DNA of 64,000 bases, taken from Rhizobiaceae bacterium. Lineage in GTDB: Bacteria > Pseudomonadota > Alphaproteobacteria > Rhizobiales > Rhizobiaceae. Each line of letters begins with the position of its first letter. Position 1 is the first letter of the stretch. Shown here in pieces: positions 8,523-17,574 of the stretch. Below the pieces are notes generated by a model. It did not search any database and was not told where the DNA came from. It saw only the letters and a list, made by a program, of their open reading frames with translations. Where the stretch lies: the NCBI GenBank assembly GCA_014238155.1, contig JABABQ010000032.1:1-64000 (forward strand), read 5' to 3'. The position numbers and the translations under genes were made by a program.

Positions 8523-9583
8523 GCAAGACTGCCAAACCATTGCGGGTACTTGTGGCCGGGCTGGGCAATATGGGGCGCAGTCACGCGCTGGCCTATCATG
8601 AGAATGATGGCTTTGAGATTGTCGGCCTGGTCAATCGATCTGATCTTCAGTTGCCAGCGGAACTGGCAGGTTACCCCTTTGGGAATTCCTTTGAAGTCGC
8701 TTTGGCGGATCTGAAGCCGGACGTGGTGTCGATCAACACTTATTCCGGCACCCATGCTGACTACGCAATCGCAGCAATGGAAGCCGGCGCCCATGTGTTT
8801 TTGGAAAAACCCATCGCAACAAATGTTGAAGATGCACAGCGGGTGACTGAAGCAGCCCAGCGGCTCAATCGCAAAGTGCTGGTCGGCTATATTTTGCGCC
8901 ACCACCCATCGTGGATGACGCTCATCGAGCGAGCCCGCGAGTTGGGTGGACCTTATGTTTTTCGTCTCAATCTCAATCAGCAGTCTTCAGGCGAGACCTG
9001 GAAAACCCACAAAAGCCTGATGGAAACAACTTCACCCATTGTCGATTGTGGCGTGCATTATGTTGATGTGATGTGTCAGGTCACCGACGCCAAACCCGTC
9101 AAAGTCAGTGGCATGGGACTACGGCTCAGCCAAGAGATAGACAATGACATGTATAATTACGGACATTTCCAGGTCACTTTTGAGGACGGATCCGTCGGCT
9201 GGTACGAGGCCGGGTGGGGTCCAATGATGTCGGAAACAGCGTTTTTCGTAAAAGACATCATTTCTCCGAATGGCAGCGTTTCGATCGTTGTTCCTGAAGG
9301 CACAAAATCCGATGATGTCGACGCACATACCAAGACGTCGCTTATTCGGGTTCACAGCTCCAAGATTGGCCCCGACGGCAGATTTCTTGCTGACGACCAG
9401 GACTTATCGATGGATGATGAACCCGACCATGACGCGCTGTGCGCACGGGAACAGGCCTATTTGCTGAAGGCCATTCGCGAAGACATCGACCTGAACCGAC
9501 ATCTTGGGGACGCGGTGCAGTCTCTCAGGATTTGTCTCGCCGCTGACACAAGTATCCGCACCGGTAAAGAAATTCATCTCTAG
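8519..9583 (+). CDS. Gfo/Idh/MocA-family NAD(P)-dependent sugar oxidoreductase
   Basis: A 354-residue cytosolic dehydrogenase. The N-terminal Rossmann fold starts VLVAGLGNMGRSHALAY (GxGxxG). The family motif EKP is seen in HVFLEKPIATN near residue 100, with catalytic-region histidines later in VDCGVHYVD. It is translationally coupled to the permease and followed by the ATPase, so it is a true member of the importer operon and not a neighbour by chance. Its substrate should be the imported sugar or a derivative; it is not needed for standard GlcNAc or MurNAc degradation, so it points to a modified or anhydro sugar. That part is inference. Confidence 0.85.
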   Translation: MSKTAKPLRVLVAGLGNMGRSHALAYHENDGFEIVGLVNRSDLQLPAELAGYPFGNSFEVALADLKPDVVSINTYSGTHADYAIAAMEAGAHVFLEKPIATNVEDAQRVTEAAQRLNRKVLVGYILRHHPSWMTLIERARELGGPYVFRLNLNQQSSGETWKTHKSLMETTSPIVDCGVHYVDVMCQVTDAKPVKVSGMGLRLSQEIDNDMYNYGHFQVTFEDGSVGWYEAGWGPMMSETAFFVKDIISPNGSVSIVVPEGTKSDDVDAHTKTSLIRVHSSKIGPDGRFLADDQDLSMDDEPDHDALCAREQAYLLKAIREDIDLNRHLGDAVQSLRICLAADTSIRTGKEIHL

Positions 9584-9598
9584 GATTGGGGTAATATT

Positions 9599-10603
9599 TT
9601 GGGATCTCTATCACTCAAAAACATTCACAAGTCATTCGGCGACGTCGAAGTGTTGAAGGGAATCAATCTGGAGGTTGAAGATGGCGAGTTTGTCATATTC
9701 GTCGGGCCTTCCGGTTGTGGAAAATCGACTTTGCTGCGGATCATTGCCGGTCTGGAAAATGAAACATCCGGCACTATCGAAATTGACGGCGAAATGGTCA
9801 ACGCACAGCCACCGACCAAACGCGGCATCTCTATGGTGTTTCAGACCTATGCTTTGTATCCGCATCTAACTGTGCGAGGCAATATGAGCCTGGGTCTAAA
9901 ACAAGCTAAAATACCCGCAGAAAAAATCAAAACCCAAGTTGAACAGGCTTCATCCATGCTGGCGCTTGATGAGTATCTCGACCGTCGGCCGGCCGAACTT
10001 TCGGGTGGACAACGGCAGCGCGTAGCAATCGGCAGGGCGATCGTGCGCAAACCGGATCTGTTCCTGTTCGACGAACCGCTGTCCAATCTCGATGCAGCGC
10101 TGCGGGTTAATACGCGCTTGGAAATCGCCGCTCTGCATCGCCAGCTTTCAGCGACAATGATTTATGTAACTCACGATCAGGTTGAGGCAATGACGCTGGC
10201 TGACCGCATTGTTGTTCTCCACGATGGCTACGTTGAGCAGGTTGGCACACCGATGGAATTGTACAATTCTCCGGCAAATAATTTTGTCGCAGGATTTATC
10301 GGGTCTCCGCAAATGAACTTCGTCCCGGCCCATGTTTTGGGCGATGACAAGTCAACAACCGTTGGAATTCGCCCGGAACACATTGTCCTGAGCGATGATG
10401 ATGGAGATGTGTCTGGAACAGTGTCTCATGTCGAACGGTTGGGAGGCGATACGAATGTCTATCTGGATTGTGGCGAAGCTGGCCTTGTCTCAATACGCCT
10501 GTTCGGCGAACACTATTATGAAGTGGATGCAAAACTGTCGGCCAAGTTTGACCCTGCCCGCGTTTACCGCTTTGATCAAAACGGCGATACAATCACCGGC
10601 TAA
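9599..10603 (+). CDS. Sugar ABC transporter ATPase (MsmX/UgpC type)
   Basis: A 334-residue nucleotide-binding subunit. It has Walker A GPSGCGKST near residue 38, signature [14 protein letters not shown], Walker B LFLFDEPLSNLDAALR and the H-loop in YVTHDQVEAM. A C-terminal TOBE-type regulatory domain (TVGIRPEHIVLS) follows. Translation starts at TTG 9599, eight bases after GGGG. It energises the permease pair at 6723-8522. The C-terminal part is somewhat short compared with typical UgpC (about 350-370 residues). Confidence 0.9.
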   Translation: MGSLSLKNIHKSFGDVEVLKGINLEVEDGEFVIFVGPSGCGKSTLLRIIAGLENETSGTIEIDGEMVNAQPPTKRGISMVFQTYALYPHLTVRGNMSLGLKQAKIPAEKIKTQVEQASSMLALDEYLDRRPAELSGGQRQRVAIGRAIVRKPDLFLFDEPLSNLDAALRVNTRLEIAALHRQLSATMIYVTHDQVEAMTLADRIVVLHDGYVEQVGTPMELYNSPANNFVAGFIGSPQMNFVPAHVLGDDKSTTVGIRPEHIVLSDDDGDVSGTVSHVERLGGDTNVYLDCGEAGLVSIRLFGEHYYEVDAKLSAKFDPARVYRFDQNGDTITG

Positions 10604-10624
10604 TTCTGACCAGGCATTCATCCG

Positions 10625-11788
10625 TTGAAGATTCTGAGCGCGCGCCAATCGGTTTCACTACTGTTTCTGGTCAATGGATTTCTGCTCGGAACCTGGGCTG
10701 GCAAAATTCCATCGTTCGCTGATCGACTGTCTTTGAGCGAAAGTGCTGTCGGGTTGATGATTGTCGTGTTTGGCGTGGGGTCAATTCTCACCATGCCAGT
10801 AATTGGCGTCGTAATTGCACGATTTGGGACGGCAACTGTCACAAAATTTTTAAGCCTTGCCGCCGCAACAACGATTTTATGGATTACCTTGTCCCCCAAT
10901 GTCGGGTTGGCTGGCGTGGCTCTGTTTGCATTTGGTGCTCTGATTGCCGGCATGGATGTGGCAATGAATGCCTTCGCCGTTGAGGTGGAGAAAAAATTCG
11001 CCAAACCCATTATGTCTTCCTGTCATGGATTCTGGAGCCTGGGCGGCCTGGGTGGTGCAATCATCAGCGGTATTTTTCTGGAATATTTTGACCCCTATTC
11101 CCACGCGATGGTCACAACATTGTTGTCTGTGTTGGTTGTGGCTGGGGCTATGCCGCAATTGCAAAACAGCGGTTCTTCCGCCCCCGTTGAAAAAACCAAA
11201 CTGGCATTTCCGCGCGTGCTGTTGCCCTATCTGGTGGGATTTGTAGCTTTGTGCGCAGCGATGCCCGAAGGTGCCGTGCTCGACTGGAGTGCGCTCTATC
11301 TGAAGCAGGAACTGGGGGCCAGCGCCTTGACGGCATCCTTTGCTTTTGGTGCCTTCTCGGGAACCATGGCGATCGTGCGTTTCTTTGGCGATCCTATCCG
11401 CGCGCATTATGGAGCCGTTCGGACCATGCGCGCCTGCTCCATAATTGCCTTTGTCGGGCTTTTGATTGCCGGAACCGCAAATTCTGTAACCATCGCAATT
11501 GCCGGATTTCTGATTGCCGGCCTGGGCATGTCCAATCTGGTACCGATAGCATTTTCGGCTGCCGGAAATTTGCCGGGACTGGCTCCTGGAATTGGGTTGT
11601 CGATCGCCACGACGATTGGCTATTCAGGACTGCTGGTGGCACCTGCAGCTTTTGGGTATCTGGCTGAAATTCTCACCTTTAGCACTGTGTTTACTGGATT
11701 GGCTGCGGTGCTTTTGCTGGTTGTTTATCTGGCACACATTGTCAGATCTGCCGACGGAGATTCAGGAAATTCTACCTTAAATAGTTAG
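10625..11788 (+). CDS. MFS transporter (YbjJ-like)
   Basis: A 387-residue twelve-helix major facilitator protein. The N terminus (QSVSLLFLVNGFLLGTWAGKIPSFA) and the VVFGVGSILTMPVIG segment resemble the YbjJ/FucP-like branch. It starts at TTG 10625, 21 bases after the ATPase stop, and probably belongs to the same operon as its last gene. Function in the pathway is unknown; export of a by-product or uptake of a monosaccharide are both possible. Its stop overlaps by a few bases with the convergent phosphatase gene. Confidence 0.8.
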   Translation: MKILSARQSVSLLFLVNGFLLGTWAGKIPSFADRLSLSESAVGLMIVVFGVGSILTMPVIGVVIARFGTATVTKFLSLAAATTILWITLSPNVGLAGVALFAFGALIAGMDVAMNAFAVEVEKKFAKPIMSSCHGFWSLGGLGGAIISGIFLEYFDPYSHAMVTTLLSVLVVAGAMPQLQNSGSSAPVEKTKLAFPRVLLPYLVGFVALCAAMPEGAVLDWSALYLKQELGASALTASFAFGAFSGTMAIVRFFGDPIRAHYGAVRTMRACSIIAFVGLLIAGTANSVTIAIAGFLIAGLGMSNLVPIAFSAAGNLPGLAPGIGLSIATTIGYSGLLVAPAAFGYLAEILTFSTVFTGLAAVLLLVVYLAHIVRSADGDSGNSTLNS

Positions 11789-12657
11789 CCAGAAACCTGC
11801 ACCAACAAGGCTGTGGCATCGTCGCTTTGCTTGAATCGAGGATATTTCTGGCCGTCTGAATCTGTCACCCGTTCAATCTGCCTCAACTCATCCATCAACG
11901 CGACCAGTCCTTCGCCCAACGCCGCATCAAGCAGCGTTTCGGCTGAATATCGGTGATAATCCGTCACCAGCGCGGAGAATCCGTCGCTGCACAAAAGCGC
12001 GTGGTAACCATCACTGATCGACAAAGCCTCAGTCCATAAATTCTTGGCCGCCATCGGTTCAAGTCCCAAGGTCCACACCCCGCTTTCCTCGGTATTCTGC
12101 ATCGCTCGAATTGACCGCAGATCTTGCAGCGTGGTTGCATCTTGAAGCAGGTTCTTTTGGCTACCAAATCCACCCAGCCGCTGCAAATGCCGGGCTGCAC
12201 TTTTGCTTTCGATGCCCTCGAATTTTCTCATCGGGTTGACTAGTTTCACTTCGCCATCGGCTTGTAGAAACAAGGTACAGTCGCCAAGCCCGCTAAATCG
12301 TGCGGTGTTTTGATCCATGTGCAACATTGCAAAGCTGGCGGACGGCCAAGCATAGCGCGGAACGGTCTGCTGATCGGCGGTGGTAAAAAATTCATCGCGC
12401 ATCTGACTGATGAATGTTGCAACACCGGGTGCAACTTCGGAACCTTGTGATATATTCTGCTCAAAATACATCACCGCTTTAGACGCCAGCCAGGCCGCAT
12501 CCGTGCCATGTTTGACAAAGACCTGCTGGTCCCCCAATCCGGTCGCCCCATCGATAACGAAAGCACATTCGCCATTGTGACCATGTGCATCCTCGTTGGT
12601 TCGGTCCGTCGAGCCCGCATCTGTTACCGCTTCGATGACTCTGAGTTTGGGGGCCAT
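11785..12657 (-). CDS. PP2C-type serine/threonine protein phosphatase
   Basis: A 290-residue PPM/PP2C-family protein. The metal-binding motifs are present in order: RTNEDAHG, FVIDGATGLG, FSGLGDCTLFL and LLCSDGFSAL, with a further aspartate late in the chain. It is longer than the catalytic core but has no membrane segment or sensor domain, so it should be cytosolic. The start at 12657 (MAPKLRV) is preferred over an upstream TTG because a GCAGGAAG sequence precedes it. No kinase or anti-sigma gene is adjacent, so its substrate is unknown. It is convergent with the MFS gene. Confidence 0.82.
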   Translation of the reverse strand: MAPKLRVIEAVTDAGSTDRTNEDAHGHNGECAFVIDGATGLGDQQVFVKHGTDAAWLASKAVMYFEQNISQGSEVAPGVATFISQMRDEFFTTADQQTVPRYAWPSASFAMLHMDQNTARFSGLGDCTLFLQADGEVKLVNPMRKFEGIESKSAARHLQRLGGFGSQKNLLQDATTLQDLRSIRAMQNTEESGVWTLGLEPMAAKNLWTEALSISDGYHALLCSDGFSALVTDYHRYSAETLLDAALGEGLVALMDELRQIERVTDSDGQKYPRFKQSDDATALLVQVSG

Positions 12658-12952
12658 TTGGAACCATCTTCCTGCATAAATTGACAATTCCGGGTTCGGA
12701 TTACCCGAGGGTCTGGGTGCTGTGTATCAATGAAGATCAGCATACATGAAACTGAGGCAATAGGTCAGCCAAAACTGCAGCTACGCAATCTTGTGATTGG
12801 AATTGTCCGATCAACTAGTCAGGTCAATTTGGACTGCCTATAGTCAATGCTAATGCCAGCATGTGAGACATACACTTGAAATCTGCACGAGAATTCCAAC
12901 GGAAGCCGACGGTGCTAATTGATACAACTCAACAACTTGTGAGGCGCATTTC
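12658..12952. other. Intergenic region, no recognised feature
   Basis: About 295 bases between the divergent phosphatase and Fe-S protein genes. It should contain both promoters. Short AT-rich tracts and an ACTAGTCAGGTCAATT stretch are visible, but no convincing palindrome, repeat or RNA gene was found. Confidence 0.5.
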
Positions 12953-14191
12953 ATGAGCTGGCCATCAAACTCCGATGGTATCTTGACGCCCCTGCAGGTC
13001 ATCGAACTTAATCGCAAGTTTGAATCCAGTGACGCGTTGCTGGGGTTTGAGGTATCGGATGATTTTGTTCAGTTTAATCAAAAGGATGACATGTTCACCC
13101 GCGCCTTTTGGGATGAGGCGATCAGATCAAAAGATACCGATGACTTCTTTTCATCCTACCGGATGGAGGCCGCACCTCGCCGCGGAGAAGGCTTTAACCA
13201 GAAAGACTTCGCGCTGCGAAATGCTGCCTGGGCGATATCGGATATTTTTTCAAACCGGGGAAATGATATCGGCGAACGAGAGGGGTTTCAGGCACCTATC
13301 GCAAATGACACGCCAGTCGCAGCAGACAAAATAAAGATCGACAACCCGCTGGCGGAAAGTGCCGAGATCAAGAAACTGGCGAAAATGTTTGGTGCTGACC
13401 TGGTTGGCATTACGGAAGTCGACGAGCGCTTTCATTATTCGCACCGTGTCGATACGCGCGACTTCACGGAAGTACCAAACAAGCTTCCCGACGGTGTCAC
13501 GCATGTCATCGTTATGGGCCACGCGATGGATGCTGATCTTGTCGACACCTATCCCTCTGCTTTGGCCGGCGTCTCTACCGGGATGGAATATTCGCACGAA
13601 GCCGCAATTGTCGTGCAGCTTGCCACCTACATTCGCAACCTCGGCTATGAAGCAATTGCCTCCATGAACGATACGGCGCTGGTGATACCCTATGCCATCA
13701 AAGCCGGTCTGGGAGAATATGGACGAAACCAAATGGTTCTCACACCAGAGTTCGGACCTCGGATCAGATTTTCGAAAATTTTCACCAACCTGCCATTGAT
13801 TGCAGATACGCCGCAGCCACTTGGCATCAAGCAATACTGTGATCAATGCACCAAATGCGCCAAAGCCTGCCCTCCCAAAGCGCTGCCTTTCGGTGGTCCC
13901 ACAGTTAAGGCTGAAAATCAGTCGACCCTTGCAAATGTCAAAAAATGGTCGGCCGATTGTGAAAAATGTTTTGGCTATTGGGCTAAGTTGAAGACCGACT
14001 GTGCCATATGTATGCGGGTATGTCCGTTTACACACAAAAGAAGCTGGTTGGACCGCTTGTGGTTTACACTTGCTACCAGTCGATTTCGTGGGTTGGCTCT
14101 TTGGCTGGACAGTCGGCGTGGCTTGCCGACCCGCCTAAAACCTGGCCAATGGTGGGAACGTTTACAGGGTCATCAACAAACCTCAGATTGA
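12953..14191 (+). CDS. Reductive-dehalogenase-like cobamide/Fe-S protein, cytosolic
   Basis: A 412-residue protein resembling the catalytic part of reductive dehalogenases (RdhA). The core block around residues 225-282 (GYEAIASMNDTALVIPYAIK, AGLGEYGRNQMVLTPEFGPR, FTNLPL) is characteristic of that family. Two Fe-S motifs follow: C296-x2-C299-x2-C302-x3-C306-P and C336-x2-C339-x10-C350-x2-C353-x3-C357-P. There is no Tat signal, no RdhB anchor gene nearby and no C-terminal flavin/ferredoxin reductase domain. It is therefore neither the respiratory nor the fused catabolic type. QueG also has two clusters but is shorter and lacks these blocks. The substrate is unknown and may not be a halogenated compound. 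Confidence 0.8.
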   Translation: MSWPSNSDGILTPLQVIELNRKFESSDALLGFEVSDDFVQFNQKDDMFTRAFWDEAIRSKDTDDFFSSYRMEAAPRRGEGFNQKDFALRNAAWAISDIFSNRGNDIGEREGFQAPIANDTPVAADKIKIDNPLAESAEIKKLAKMFGADLVGITEVDERFHYSHRVDTRDFTEVPNKLPDGVTHVIVMGHAMDADLVDTYPSALAGVSTGMEYSHEAAIVVQLATYIRNLGYEAIASMNDTALVIPYAIKAGLGEYGRNQMVLTPEFGPRIRFSKIFTNLPLIADTPQPLGIKQYCDQCTKCAKACPPKALPFGGPTVKAENQSTLANVKKWSADCEKCFGYWAKLKTDCAICMRVCPFTHKRSWLDRLWFTLATSRFRGLALWLDSRRGLPTRLKPGQWWERLQGHQQTSD

Positions 14192-14345
14192 TCTGAGCAT
14201 AGGCGCCAACCAATTCTGACATCAGACCAGGCAGGCGGGATGCCCCTGCCATTTCGCTTTGCCCCCTGCCAATGTTGCATATGCTGTCGCTGTTTATACG
14301 ACTATAATGCATACCATACTTCCGGGATTACACGGGATTGGATAG

Positions 14346-15590
14346 ATGGTTGAACCTTCTGAACATAAACACTCTCAACCCAATCAACTTAAACGTACGC
14401 TGACCCTCCCCTATGTTGTGCTCTATGGTCTGGGGGTCACGGTTGGTGCCGGCATTTATGTGCTGGTTGGTGAAGTCATCACCCGTTCCGGACAACATGC
14501 ACCGCTCGCCTTTTTGATCGCCGGGCTTGTGATGTTGTTGCCAGCGGCGGCATTTGCCGAGTTGACCGGGCGCATGCCATTTGCGGCCGCTGAGGCCCAT
14601 TTTGTCGGAACAGGATTCTCATCTCCGCGTTTATTCCTGCTGGTTGGGCTCGCGGTAGCACTGGTTGGGCTGGTGTCGTCTGCAGCCATTGCCCACGGGG
14701 CTGTCGGGTATTTGTCCCAGCTGCTTGATTGGCCGACCCATGTTCTCTTGATCATGGTCATTGTCAGTACGGGTGTTATTGCTGGGATAGATATTCGCAG
14801 TTCTATCGCCATGGCCGGCTTGCTAACGTTGATTGAAATTGGTGGCCTGCTGTCGATTGTGATTGGCTCGATCTGGTCCGGCAACGAATTGGTACTCCAG
14901 GCTGCCAAGGCTGTTCCCACGTCAATGTCACCAATGCTTTGGGGAGGAATTGCCGCTTCGAGCCTGCTCGCGTTTTTCGCCTTTATCGGATTTGAAGACA
15001 TTGATTCCATCGCCGAAGAAACCGTCAATCCTCAAAAGACACTGTCCCAGGGTATTTTTATTACACTGTTTGTCAGCATCGCGATCTATATTCTTGTGGT
15101 GCTTGCATCGCTGGCAGCGGTGTCCATATCTGATATCTCGGGGCACAGGGCGCCACTTGCCATCGTGTTTGCAAAAACGACCAATTTTTCTCCACTGATT
15201 ATCACTATGATCGCAATTATCGCCACGGTGAATGGTATCATTGTCCAGTTGATCATGGCTGGCCGCGTGATATACGGACTGGCAAATCGAGGCTCCATGC
15301 CGACAGTACTCGCCCGCATCAATCCAACAACAAATACGCCAATAGTTGCAACAGGACTTTCAGTTGTTGTTGTCTTGGCGCTGGCTCTCACATTTCCAAT
15401 TTCTCGCCTCGCAGAATGGACATCGGTGATCACCCTGGCGATCTTCATTCTGGTTTGTGCGGCGCTGATTAGAATTAAGAAAACCGGCGAGCCTGCCCCG
15501 AAAGGCACATTTATTGTTCCCGTCTGGGTCCCTTATGGTGGCATAATTGCCTGTTCGGCGCTGCTGCTGTCTGGATTGATTGCCAGTTGA
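14346..15590 (+). CDS. APC-family amino acid/amine permease
   Basis: A 414-residue inner-membrane protein with about twelve helices. The first helix motif GVTVGAGIYVLVGEV is typical of the amino acid-polyamine-organocation superfamily (GxGIF/Y). The gene stands alone between the RdhA-like gene and a cation antiporter, all on the plus strand. Substrate is not predictable; uptake of an amine for the gamma-glutamylation-type genes downstream is a possible link but only by proximity. Confidence 0.82.
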   Translation: MVEPSEHKHSQPNQLKRTLTLPYVVLYGLGVTVGAGIYVLVGEVITRSGQHAPLAFLIAGLVMLLPAAAFAELTGRMPFAAAEAHFVGTGFSSPRLFLLVGLAVALVGLVSSAAIAHGAVGYLSQLLDWPTHVLLIMVIVSTGVIAGIDIRSSIAMAGLLTLIEIGGLLSIVIGSIWSGNELVLQAAKAVPTSMSPMLWGGIAASSLLAFFAFIGFEDIDSIAEETVNPQKTLSQGIFITLFVSIAIYILVVLASLAAVSISDISGHRAPLAIVFAKTTNFSPLIITMIAIIATVNGIIVQLIMAGRVIYGLANRGSMPTVLARINPTTNTPIVATGLSVVVVLALALTFPISRLAEWTSVITLAIFILVCAALIRIKKTGEPAPKGTFIVPVWVPYGGIIACSALLLSGLIAS

Positions 15591-15655
15591 AGACACTGAC
15601 ATAACCGGTCTTCACAATGTACCATGCCAGTTAGACCAATTACGAACACGGAGCC

Positions 15656-16705
15656 ATGAACCTACATAATCTCTCAATTGCTGAACTGGCCACGATCTTT
15701 GCAATCGCCGCAACAAGCGTATGGTTTGCCGGTACGCGACTAGCAATTTATGGCGATGAGCTTTCCGAAAGGCTGAATATTTCGCGCGTGTTTATCGGGT
15801 TGATTTTTCTCGCTACCGTAACAGAGTTACCTGAAATCATCACGACAATCACCGCTGCCCGGATGGGCAATGCCGCACTGGTTCTTGGAAATATGTTTGG
15901 CGGCATCACCATGCAGACGGCCATTTTAGCGGTCGCGGATTTCTTTGTTGTTCGAAATGCATTGACGTCTTGGCCACGAAAACCAACTCATGCGCTGCTG
16001 GCGGTTTTGCTGATTGTTTTGCTGGCCATGCTTCTGGTAATCACTTTTTTGGGAGACGTCTCGCTGGCGCTGAATGTCGGTCTGGGGGCAATCTTGCTGT
16101 CCGGTGCTTATCCTGTCGTAATTGCCATGCTGCGAAAGTTCGATCAAAAAGAGAGCTGGGCGCCCATTGATCTGCCGGACGAAAGCCAGCAGGAAGTCGG
16201 ATTTTTGTCACGCGACAATCATCTGGACAAAACATCAACCCGCTCGCTTTTGCTGTTTTCCGCTCTGACAGCAAGTACCATTCTTATTGCCGGAGTGGGC
16301 TTGGCTATGACGGCGGATTCGATTGCTGAGAAAACGTCACTGGGATCCTCTTTCATTGGCATATCCCTGTTGGCGGCGGCCACTTCTCTTCCAGAACTCA
16401 GCACCACTTTCGCAGCGGCTCGCATGGGAGCGTATACCATGGCCCTTGCCAATATATTCGGCAGCAACCTGATAATGCTGGCGCTGATATTGCCAGCTGA
16501 TTTGGCCTATCGAGGCGGACCGATTCTTGCGGAAGCGGAGCCAAGCGCACAATTCAGCATTGCCACAGGAATAGCTGTTACTGCAATATATGTTGTGGGC
16601 TTACTGATCAGGAAAACACCCAGTCTGCTCGGTGCTGGACTGGATTCCTGGCTGGTCATGCTGGTCTATATGGGAATGCTGTTTTCATTGTTTTATTTAT
16701 TCTAG
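15656..16705 (+). CDS. Calcium/sodium-type cation antiporter (CaCA superfamily)
   Basis: A 349-residue membrane protein made of two homologous halves with about ten helices. The paired alpha repeats are seen as FLATVTELPEIITT with GNMFGGITMQ in the first half, and LAAATSLPELSTT with ANIFGSNLIM in the second. The acidic residue in each LPE motif is the expected cation ligand. The central loop is short and hydrophilic. No regulatory domain is attached. Exchange of Ca2+ (or another divalent ion) for Na+ or H+ is the family role. Confidence 0.85.
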   Translation: MNLHNLSIAELATIFAIAATSVWFAGTRLAIYGDELSERLNISRVFIGLIFLATVTELPEIITTITAARMGNAALVLGNMFGGITMQTAILAVADFFVVRNALTSWPRKPTHALLAVLLIVLLAMLLVITFLGDVSLALNVGLGAILLSGAYPVVIAMLRKFDQKESWAPIDLPDESQQEVGFLSRDNHLDKTSTRSLLLFSALTASTILIAGVGLAMTADSIAEKTSLGSSFIGISLLAAATSLPELSTTFAAARMGAYTMALANIFGSNLIMLALILPADLAYRGGPILAEAEPSAQFSIATGIAVTAIYVVGLLIRKTPSLLGAGLDSWLVMLVYMGMLFSLFYLF

Positions 16706-16805
16706 GATCGGCGGCAATTAGTATTGGTCATAGCCAGAAAGGCTTGTATCACCGGGAATTATTCCGCATGTATCCAGCAGCAATAGTTGAGTTCACTGAA
16801 TCCGC

Positions 16806-17540
16806 ATGAAACCATTTCTCATTTTGCAACTGCGCCCTGAAACCGAGGCGTCTGACGATGAATATCAGGCAATTCTCGACAAGGGCGGGTTGGAACCATC
16901 GCAAACCGTACGAATAAGGCTTGATCAGCATTCGATGCCGGACACTCTCAAGCTTGAAGAATATTCCGGAGTCATTGTCGGTGGCGGTCCAGGCTGCGTA
17001 AGTGATCTTGAGTCGGAAAAACCTGAATTGGACAAGCGTATTGAAGATGCCATTCTTGGTGTGATGCCCGCCATCACCGAGGCAGATTTTCCGTATATGG
17101 GCTGTTGCTACGGTATTGGCATTCTGGCGCATCATCTGGGCGGCAATGTCAGCAAGGAGCGGTTCGGTGAGGAAGTCGGCGCTGTGGAATGTGAACTGAC
17201 CGCCGATGGGATCAATGATCAGTTGATGCAAGGGTTGCCAAACAGGTTCATGGCGTTTGTCGGTCACAAGGAAGCGGTGCAGCACCTGCCGGATGGTTGC
17301 ACCCACTTGCTGGCTTCAGCTCCCTGCCCTTTTCAGATGATCCGCTACAAATCCAATGTCTATGCGACGCAGTTCCATCCAGAAGCCGACAGTGATGTGT
17401 TTGAAACACGTATCAAAGTTTACAAGAACAAAGGCTATTTTCCACCGTCCAAGGCCGATGAACTCATTCAGTTTTGCCATCAACAGGACGTTGGCATTCC
17501 GGGACAAATTTTGAAGAAATTCATCGACACTTACAAATAA
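16806..17540 (+). CDS. Class I glutamine amidotransferase-like protein
   Basis: A 244-residue stand-alone GATase1-fold protein. The nucleophile elbow is GCCYG with Cys101 the likely nucleophile; the partner His and Glu are H191 and E193 in FHPEAD. Oxyanion region VIVGGGPGC is normal. No synthetase domain is attached, so it may act as a gamma-glutamyl hydrolase of the PuuD/AtdA2 kind or as a partner of another enzyme. A second, only distantly similar GATase lies at 21409-22122 on the other side of a glutamine-synthetase-like gene. A shared gamma-glutamyl pathway is possible. Confidence 0.8.
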   Translation: MKPFLILQLRPETEASDDEYQAILDKGGLEPSQTVRIRLDQHSMPDTLKLEEYSGVIVGGGPGCVSDLESEKPELDKRIEDAILGVMPAITEADFPYMGCCYGIGILAHHLGGNVSKERFGEEVGAVECELTADGINDQLMQGLPNRFMAFVGHKEAVQHLPDGCTHLLASAPCPFQMIRYKSNVYATQFHPEADSDVFETRIKVYKNKGYFPPSKADELIQFCHQQDVGIPGQILKKFIDTYK

Positions 17541-17574
17541 ACGCGGTCCGGATGCGGATCATCGCAGTTATTTA

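Noticed and set aside
12953-14191. Epoxyqueuosine reductase QueG
   Set aside because: The Fe-S spacing and the FTNLPL/AGLGEYGRNQ core match RdhA better, and the N-terminal region is unlike QueG.
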